Source: Candidatus Tectimicrobiota bacterium
GTDB taxonomy: Bacteria; JACPSX01
Length of the DNA stretch: 6,763 bases
Direction: 5' to 3'
Assembly: GCA_016193065.1 (NCBI GenBank)
Contig: JACPSX010000201.1
Coordinates: 13,776 to 20,538, forward strand
Shown here piece by piece: positions 1 to 5,001 of the stretch. Position 1 is the first letter of the stretch. Each line of letters begins with the position of its first letter. The notes under the pieces are model-generated. The model saw only the letters and a program-made list of their open reading frames with translations. It did not search any database and was not told where the DNA came from. The position numbers and the translations under genes were made by a program.

Positions 1-28
1 TGCCGAGGATCCTTCCTCATGAAAATGA

Positions 29-70
29 CCTCCCATCCCTCCCCCTGCAAGAGGGGGAGGGCCTGGGAGG
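29..70. repeat. Long C/G-rich hairpin after the MFS gene, possible terminator
   Basis: The arms 37-46 and 52-61 pair over 10 bp around a GCAAG loop. After a small internal loop, 29-35 pairs with 64-70 for 7 more bp. On the minus strand it starts 6 bases after the MFS stop and is followed by TCATTTTC, a weak T-rich stretch, so it may end the MFS transcript. Its C-rich-then-G-rich layout, in the same orientation, resembles the palindrome at 2871-2913, suggesting two diverged members of one dispersed repeat family. Positions 1-28 show nothing else recognisable. Confidence 0.6.
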
Positions 71-76
71 GGGTTC

Positions 77-1321
77 CTATGCCTGCTGTGCCTGCGGGAC
101 ACCCTCCTCGACGGGCTTGTCGGGAATCATGTAAACGAGGAAGTTCGCGGTAAAGATCGTGGCGGCCAAAAAGTAAAAGGAGTATAGGATTCCAAAGCGA
201 TCCGCGATGAACCCGCAAATCGCAGGCGCAAAACCGGAAAACAGGGCTTGGATGCCAAATTGGGTGCTTACGGTGGTGCCGCTGATGTTCTTGGGAGCCA
301 GATCCATCATCCAGGCAAACATGACGGGGTGCAAGGAGAACAGGAAGAAGCCCAGGAAGGCCAGGACGCCGATGAAAAGGAAATTGAGTCTGAGGATGAC
401 CAGGGCGACCAGGAGGAGGCTGGTGGTAAGAAGTCCCGCAGTCAATACCGGGCGCCTCCCCTTCTTATCCGAAATGGTTCCCGCAATGGGAGAGGAGAAG
501 ATCCCCGCGGCCTGAACGACGGAGATGTAGCTTCCAACCAGGGCTGGAGAATACTTGAGCACATTGGCCAGGTAAATCGGCAGGAAAGTGAACAGTCCGG
601 ACTGAGTCATGGCCCGCATTCCGGACAAGCAGCAGAGAAGGAGGATGCTCTTGTTCTTGGCCAGCGTTTTCACCGCCTCCCAATATTCTTTCAAAGAGAG
701 TTCCTTCCCCTTCGCTTGATCTCGTACCGGGCCGCCTTTCGCGAGCAGCCTCCACAAGACGAACCCCATGAGGACTCCGGGAATGAGGTTGAGGATCAGC
801 ACGTGTCTCCAGATCACGAAGGTGAGGACGACACCGACGGCGAAGGGAGCCAACGTATTTCCCAGATTACCTCCCATGGAATGAAGGGCGATCGCGAACC
901 CTTTCCGCTCGGGGTAGCGATTCGCGAGGAGGGAGAGAGCGGCCGGATGCCATAGGTTGTTGCCGATCCCTACGAAGGTGATGACGAGCAAAGCGACCAC
1001 ATAGCTGGAGCTGAATCCGAGGAAAGAGTACGGGAGGCCTATGAGAGCTAGGGCCAGTCCCAGGAGAAAGCCGGTCTTTCCCACCATGTCCACAATGAGG
1101 CCGCCGGGCAGGTTGATGAAAAAGCTGGTGAAATGGTTCCATCCCATCAGCACCCCCACCTGGCTATAGGTGAGTCCCAGATCCTTGGCCAGATAGGGGA
1201 GGATGATGTATAAGGTGCTCGGGTACCAATGGGTGATCCCGTGCCCGAGACTTACCGCCACCAGTGTGGGATCGGTTTTCTTCAATCTGGCCCACGAAAA
1301 CCAGCCTTCTTTTTTCTCCAC
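77..1321 (-). CDS. MFS transporter, fosmidomycin-resistance (FSR)-like (414 aa)
   Basis: Inner-membrane carrier of the major facilitator superfamily, with about 12 hydrophobic segments between residues ~18 and 400. There is a hydrophilic central loop (about 191-224) between the two six-helix halves. Signature loop A appears twice: GGLIVDMVGK at 73-82 after TM2, and GTISDKKGRRP at 281-291 after TM8. WHPAALSLLANR (124-135) and SMGGNLG (148-154) are typical of the FSR/oxalate-like MFS branch. The start is GTG at 1319-1321, supported by AAGGGGG 5 bases upstream; the next in-frame Met is at residue 59, inside the second helix, and would remove TM1. It is co-oriented with the ligase gene but separated by a strong terminator, so it probably has its own promoter. 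FSR-like proteins export drugs or small acids, while others in the family import carboxylates. Direction and substrate cannot be decided here, and a link to the upstream pathway is only suggested by position. Confidence 0.93.
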   Translation of the reverse strand: MEKKEGWFSWARLKKTDPTLVAVSLGHGITHWYPSTLYIILPYLAKDLGLTYSQVGVLMGWNHFTSFFINLPGGLIVDMVGKTGFLLGLALALIGLPYSFLGFSSSYVVALLVITFVGIGNNLWHPAALSLLANRYPERKGFAIALHSMGGNLGNTLAPFAVGVVLTFVIWRHVLILNLIPGVLMGFVLWRLLAKGGPVRDQAKGKELSLKEYWEAVKTLAKNKSILLLCCLSGMRAMTQSGLFTFLPIYLANVLKYSPALVGSYISVVQAAGIFSSPIAGTISDKKGRRPVLTAGLLTTSLLLVALVILRLNFLFIGVLAFLGFFLFSLHPVMFAWMMDLAPKNISGTTVSTQFGIQALFSGFAPAICGFIADRFGILYSFYFLAATIFTANFLVYMIPDKPVEEGVPQAQQA

Positions 1322-1411
1322 AAGGGCCCCCTTTGCGTAAACTTTTTTGAATAGACCGGTGGGAACCGGGATGTTGTTTTGACAGGAGAAAGGCGAGGCT
1401 ACCTTAACTGT
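1322..1411 (-). promoter_or_regulatory. Leader region of the MFS gene, with small inverted repeat
   Basis: These 90 bases lie between the terminator and the MFS start, and should hold the MFS promoter. I see no convincing -35/-10 pair; a TATTCA on the minus strand (1354-1349) is the best -10-like hexamer but lacks a good -35 at the right distance. A short inverted repeat, CCGGT (1356-1360) and ACCGG (1365-1369) around a 4-base spacer, overlaps this spot and could be an operator or a small hairpin. Promoter placement is inference. Confidence 0.35.
1327..1334 (-). promoter_or_regulatory. Ribosome binding site that supports the GTG start of the MFS gene
   Basis: On the minus strand AAAGGGGG lies 5 bases before the GTG codon at 1321-1319. 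It is a purine-rich Shine-Dalgarno-type match at a slightly short but workable distance, and there is no competing in-frame ATG nearby, so it decides the start. Its Gs could pair with the CCC just downstream (1326-1324), which might weaken initiation. Confidence 0.6.
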
Positions 1412-1442
1412 AAAAAAGGCTTTCCGTCAACTGAAAAGCCTT
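1412..1442 (-). terminator. Rho-independent terminator after the CoA ligase gene
   Basis: Read on the minus strand, a 10-bp stem pairs AAGGCTTTTC (1442-1433) with GGAAAGCCTT (1425-1416), with one G-U pair and a 7-base loop. A run of six T (1417-1412) overlaps the stem base. It begins 7 bases after the ligase stop codon. The structure is textbook for an intrinsic terminator and should end the hyuA-hyuB-ligase transcript before the MFS gene. The stem also has A-rich sequence on its left side when read on the plus strand, but no gene faces it from that direction. Confidence 0.9.
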
Positions 1443-1449
1443 GGGCGCC

Positions 1450-2844
1450 CTAGGAGCAGTTCTCGTAAAGCTTTTCCAGAAGGGGGGCCTTGCGCAGACC
1501 CAGATCGGCGGCCCGGGGGAGAGATCCCGGCGACACCAGCTCCACCTCGGGGTGGAAGCGCAGCAGATCCGAGAGCTTTCGCTCCATTTCCTGCTTGAGG
1601 ATTTCCTGATCCGTGCGGCTCAGATTCTGGCCGTATTCCACCTTGAGTCGCAACGGAGGCGTTACCCGGGGTGGAGGTTCCAAGAGGACGATCCGCATCT
1701 CTCCCGTGACCCGAGGGACAAAACTGTTCACCACGTTCTTCACCGCGGCCGGGTAGACGTTGATTCCTTTCACGATGAGCATGTCGTCCACACGTCCCAG
1801 GATCCGGCGGCGCAGCCCCTTGACCCCGCAGGGGCAATCTTCCAGGAAGATCTGGTTGATGTCTCCCAGGGAGTAGCGCAGGGCCGGGCTTGCCTCCCAT
1901 TCCAGGGTTGTGAACACAAACTCCCCGATGGTCCCGTCCACAATGGGGAGGGGCTCTTTCGTTTGGGGGTCCACCAGATCATACATGATCACGTAGTCCT
2001 GGGAGACCACGTGCATTCCGAAGTAGGTGGAGGACCCGACGGAGGCCTCGCAAGAGATCGCGTAGAGTCCCCAGGGGCCTTGTCCCGAATCGTAGAGCTG
2101 AGCACCATAGGCCTCCTCGATCTTGCGCCGCACTTCAGGGAGGCCCGCGCCAGGCTCGCCAAAGCAGACAATCCGCTCCAGTCCCAGATCTCCCACGGGG
2201 GCCCCGATTGCTTTGGGAGCTTTCTCGATCAGGTACTCCGCATAGGAAGGGGTGCAGATCAGGGTTGTGGGCCGGGTGAGCCGGGCCATCTGCAGGAGAC
2301 GCTCACTTCCCCCTTCCGCTCCCACAGGGATGGGACGCGCACCCATGTGCTGCAGGGCCTGCACCACGGGGATCCCGCCGATCCACATGCTGAGGCCCAT
2401 GGCGTGCAGGACCGTTTCCCCCGGGCGGACCCCGGCGCGCCAGTACCCGCGGGCCATGACCTCGGCGGTTACCTGCAGGTCGTGTCTGGTAAATGCGTAG
2501 AAGGTGGGCCGACCCGTGGTTCCGGCGGTGGCATGGACGGCTATGACTTCATCCAAGGGTGCGCACAGGAAGAGTCCGAAGGGGTGCCCGTAGCGCTCCA
2601 GGGAATCCTCCTGGCTTCGCAGATCCTCTTCCTTGGTGACGAAGATGGGGAGTCGGCGAAAGTCTTCCAGGCTGCGAATGTCATTTGGTCTCACGCCGGC
2701 AGACTCAAACTTCTTCCGGTAAAACTCGGGGGAGTTCTCGTAGCAGTAGGCAAGCTGCTTCTTGAGCTTCTTCCAGTGCAGTTGTTGCAGTTTCTCCCCG
2801 GAGAGCAATTCCGCCGCTTCATTCCAGAACAATTTCTCGCTCAT
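1450..2844 (-). CDS. PaaK-like adenylate-forming CoA ligase (464 aa)
   Basis: Member of the phenylacetate-CoA ligase branch of the ANL superfamily. It would activate a carboxylic acid with ATP to the acyl-adenylate and then the CoA thioester, in the cytoplasm. In order: the PaaK N-terminal helix region with YCYENSPEFYRKKFESAGV (33-51); P-loop ATAGTTGRPT (105-114); FGEPGAG (228-234); A5 region YDSGQGPWGLYAISCEA (251-267); RYSLGDIN (323-330) with the ribose-binding Asp at D328; CPCG (337-340); hinge GRVDDMLIVKGINVYP (350-365), which is nearly canonical; C-terminal lid ending GSLPRAADLGLRKAP (440-454). Departures from textbook PaaK: Gln255 stands where A5 usually has Glu, and the lid lysine (probably K452) sits ~4 residues later than usual. 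Length is slightly above the usual 430-440. The ATG has a good ribosome binding site, and an intrinsic terminator follows the stop by 7 bases. It lies 96 bases after hyuB, so it probably acts on the carboxylate made by HyuAB. Substrate cannot be read from the sequence. Confidence 0.92.
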   Translation of the reverse strand: MSEKLFWNEAAELLSGEKLQQLHWKKLKKQLAYCYENSPEFYRKKFESAGVRPNDIRSLEDFRRLPIFVTKEEDLRSQEDSLERYGHPFGLFLCAPLDEVIAVHATAGTTGRPTFYAFTRHDLQVTAEVMARGYWRAGVRPGETVLHAMGLSMWIGGIPVVQALQHMGARPIPVGAEGGSERLLQMARLTRPTTLICTPSYAEYLIEKAPKAIGAPVGDLGLERIVCFGEPGAGLPEVRRKIEEAYGAQLYDSGQGPWGLYAISCEASVGSSTYFGMHVVSQDYVIMYDLVDPQTKEPLPIVDGTIGEFVFTTLEWEASPALRYSLGDINQIFLEDCPCGVKGLRRRILGRVDDMLIVKGINVYPAAVKNVVNSFVPRVTGEMRIVLLEPPPRVTPPLRLKVEYGQNLSRTDQEILKQEMERKLSDLLRFHPEVELVSPGSLPRAADLGLRKAPLLEKLYENCS

Positions 2845-2850
2845 GTGTTT

Positions 2851-2855
2851 TCCCT
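2851..2855 (-). promoter_or_regulatory. Ribosome binding site of the CoA ligase gene
   Basis: AGGGA on the minus strand sits 6 bases before the ATG at 2844-2842. It supports this start and shows that the ligase has its own initiation site rather than relying on coupling to hyuB, whose stop is 96 bases upstream. Confidence 0.7.
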
Positions 2856-2870
2856 AACAAATTTCCTCTC

Positions 2871-2913
2871 TGGCCCCCTCACCCTGACCCTCTCCCCCGT
2901 TGGGGTAGAAGGG
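2871..2913. repeat. C-rich imperfect palindrome between hyuB and the ligase gene
   Basis: The plus strand reads as C-rich blocks (CCCCCTCACCCTGACCC, then TCTCCCCC), a GTT turn, then GGGG and AGAAGGG. The inner part folds as 2888-2897 against 2902-2913 with two bulged bases. This CCCTCACCCTGACCCTCTCCC style is, to my knowledge, a dispersed intergenic palindrome seen in many proteobacterial and related genomes. It has no T-run on the minus strand, so it looks more like an mRNA hairpin or processing site within the operon than a full terminator. Confidence 0.6.
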
Positions 2914-2940
2914 AAAGCTTCGACCATCTCAGAATCGAAA

Positions 2941-4998
2941 TCAAGTATTGCCGGGCCGGGCGTCCGGCCAGCTTCCGTACAGGCGGAGGATTTCCTCCCG
3001 GGGCTTCTTGGCCGACCACTCCGGCTCGAACAGAGCATAGGGCTTGCCGCGCTTGATCCGGTCTGCGCGCTCGCGCCTGCGGCGCTCTTCTGTCTCAGTG
3101 TGATCCGCCCTGAGAGTTTGCGGATCGTAGACCACATGATAGACGTTTTGCGCGGTCCAGTGGGTGATGATCTGGTCCCGCAGGTCTTTCACGACGGCTT
3201 CGGGATCTCTCTCCAGGACATCCCCAAACCCTCCTCCACCCGTGTTGAGGCCCACGAAGATGTCGCCTTGCTGCAGGATGCGGTTGGCGCGGGCCACGGA
3301 TTCCAGTGTGTAGGTGCCGGAGACGGGACGCTCGCTCACCAGTTGAATCACGTCGCTGGGTACGCCGCCGTTGCCTTCTCTCAGCTTCTCGAATATGTCC
3401 GTCCCCGTGACCTGTACGCCGACCGGGGTGGCCGGCGAGTAGCCCCCGAAGATCCCCGAGTCGTGCGGGATCCGGCTGCCCTTTCCCAGGGAGTACATAC
3501 TTACCTGGGGAGCATGATAGACCACGTAGATCAGCTGGCTTCCCGAACCTCCCCGCCGCCGTCCGAAGCCGCAGCTGTTCTTGAAGTGCTTCTGGGCCAG
3601 AGTGAGGAAGGTGTATTCTTCTTCCATGTCCTCCGCGTCCCGGGCTTTTCCCCAAGGGGCCCAGAGGAAACCGTGGGAATCCATGCCGTCTTTGTCGGGC
3701 CGCGCTCCGCCCCCCTCCGTGTTTAAAAGATAAGTGATGAAATCCGCCACCGGCACTCCCCACTGGTTCACACCGCTGAATCCTGCGCCTCCCGAAGCAA
3801 TCCCCGGGCTGGCGGCACAAAGTTCCCGGTCGGGACTGGCAAAGAGCATCCGGGCAAAAACCGTGTGACACAGAGAGACCACCGTGCGGCCGATGATGGG
3901 GCTGTTCGCCACGGAGGCTTCCGGGCTCGCGTTTAGATAACACCCCTCGGGGACCGTGAAGGACAGAGGCCCGTAGGTTCCCGCCGAGGCGGGCAAATCG
4001 CACATGGGGTAGGTATGGAGATAATGCCCCACAAAGGCGGCCGTGGTATGCAGAAAGGCGTTGTAGGAGGAGGCGCTCTCGGGGGAAGTCCCCGTGAAGT
4101 CGAAGGTCAGCTCTTCCCCGTCGTTGGTCACGGTGAGGACGGTCCTCACCAGCCCTTCCTGGTGGCCGATCGTGTCAAAGAAGGCCACCGCCCGGTAGAC
4201 CCCCGGAATCCAGGAGCGGATCTTCTTGCGGGCGCCCTCCTCGGCGTGCTGGATGACGCGCCGGAAGAGCCCGCGGACAAAGGGCAGCCCGCGCTCCGCC
4301 GCCAGTTCCAGAAGGCGGCGGCGCATGCGGTCGGCCGCCGAGCACCGGGCCCGCACGTCGATCTCCTGCATGCGCGGGGCCCGGGAGATGAAGTTCACCA
4401 TCATGTCCATGAGATCCTGGCGCAACTGGAAGTTCTCAGCGATCTTGATCGGGGTGAGCTTCATCCCCTCGTAGTGGCGGTTGCGCGCTCCCACGGGCAT
4501 GCCGCCGGGCTCCGTCGCCCCGGTTTCAGGCTGGTGGGCCGCCGCGGAAGTCCAAGCGATCAGCTCACCGCCGGCAAAGACCGGCATGATCGCGATCTGG
4601 TCCGGGTTGTGCACGCCGCCCGCCAGGGCTTCGTTGCAGTAGAAAATGTCACCTTCTCTTACTCCCACGGTGGGAGCGTCCTTCAGATAGGTGAGGATGT
4701 ACTTGACCGGAAGCTGGGCGACCTGGGCGTGGAGGAAGGTGCCGCAGCTCGCCGACACCAGATCCCCCGCCGCCGTGTAAATTCCCACCACGAGGTCTCC
4801 GGAGCGCAGAAAGCTCGACACCCCGGTGCGGATGAAGACCTCGCGGGCCTCGTCGAGGATCGAGTTGATCTTGCCGTTGTAGATCTCGTATTCACCAGGC
4901 CCCAGCCGGGCCGCCTCTTCCAGCTCCGTTGCCGTGGGGGACTCGGGCTTGAGCCAGCCGCGGATCTTTTCCTTGATCTCCCGGTAATTGATGCTCAT
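2941..4998 (-). CDS. hyuB: HyuB / acetone carboxylase alpha-type catalytic subunit (685 aa)
   Basis: Metal-dependent catalytic subunit that partners HyuA in ATP-driven attack on a carbonyl or amide compound. The N-terminus (residues 38-90) matches the family start, with the substrate-site region VGIYTAAGDLVS at 71-82. The likely metal site is intact: H130-x2-D133 in GGVHNPDQ, then H155 in SAAAHQPETG. This HxxD plus His pattern is the one I recall binding metal in acetone carboxylase. Other family marks are TFDFTGTSPE at 298-307, SYNAF at 311-315, and the glycine-rich TGGGGFGD at 586-593. A charged tail of about 65 residues (about 620-685, with GKPYALFEPEW) resembles the extension of carboxylase alpha subunits. 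At 685 aa it lies between plain HyuB (~520-600) and acetone carboxylase alpha (~770). ATG at 4996-4998 follows the hyuA TGA by 3 bases. The nearest ribosome-binding match (GAAGG) is ~14 bases away, so translational coupling is likely. N-methylhydantoinase or caprolactamase-type activity remains possible. Confidence 0.93.
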   Translation of the reverse strand: MSINYREIKEKIRGWLKPESPTATELEEAARLGPGEYEIYNGKINSILDEAREVFIRTGVSSFLRSGDLVVGIYTAAGDLVSASCGTFLHAQVAQLPVKYILTYLKDAPTVGVREGDIFYCNEALAGGVHNPDQIAIMPVFAGGELIAWTSAAAHQPETGATEPGGMPVGARNRHYEGMKLTPIKIAENFQLRQDLMDMMVNFISRAPRMQEIDVRARCSAADRMRRRLLELAAERGLPFVRGLFRRVIQHAEEGARKKIRSWIPGVYRAVAFFDTIGHQEGLVRTVLTVTNDGEELTFDFTGTSPESASSYNAFLHTTAAFVGHYLHTYPMCDLPASAGTYGPLSFTVPEGCYLNASPEASVANSPIIGRTVVSLCHTVFARMLFASPDRELCAASPGIASGGAGFSGVNQWGVPVADFITYLLNTEGGGARPDKDGMDSHGFLWAPWGKARDAEDMEEEYTFLTLAQKHFKNSCGFGRRRGGSGSQLIYVVYHAPQVSMYSLGKGSRIPHDSGIFGGYSPATPVGVQVTGTDIFEKLREGNGGVPSDVIQLVSERPVSGTYTLESVARANRILQQGDIFVGLNTGGGGFGDVLERDPEAVVKDLRDQIITHWTAQNVYHVVYDPQTLRADHTETEERRRRERADRIKRGKPYALFEPEWSAKKPREEILRLYGSWPDARPGNT

Positions 4999-5001
4999 CG
5001 C

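Noticed and set aside
1349-1385. A sigma-70 promoter for the MFS gene.
   Set aside because: TATTCA is a fair -10 hexamer, but the bases 17 upstream (CAACAT) do not resemble TTGACA, so it is not listed as a promoter on its own.
1427-1900. A 157-codon minus-strand frame ending in an SGKALRELL-like motif, as a separate gene.
   Set aside because: It overlaps the ligase gene in another frame, and its stop falls inside the terminator loop. The motif is noted only as a possible clue to an indel.
2841-3137. A 98-codon minus-strand frame spanning the hyuB-ligase gap, as a small gamma-type subunit.
   Set aside because: Most of it overlaps the hyuB 3' end in another frame, the rest crosses the C-rich repeat, and it lacks the Cys-rich pattern expected of an acetone carboxylase gamma subunit.
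1441-3726. A 761-codon open frame on the plus strand.
   Set aside because: It lies antisense across the ligase gene and half of hyuB, has no recognisable domain, and is rich in Gly, Pro, Arg and His. Such frames arise from the codon bias of GC-rich genes on the other strand.
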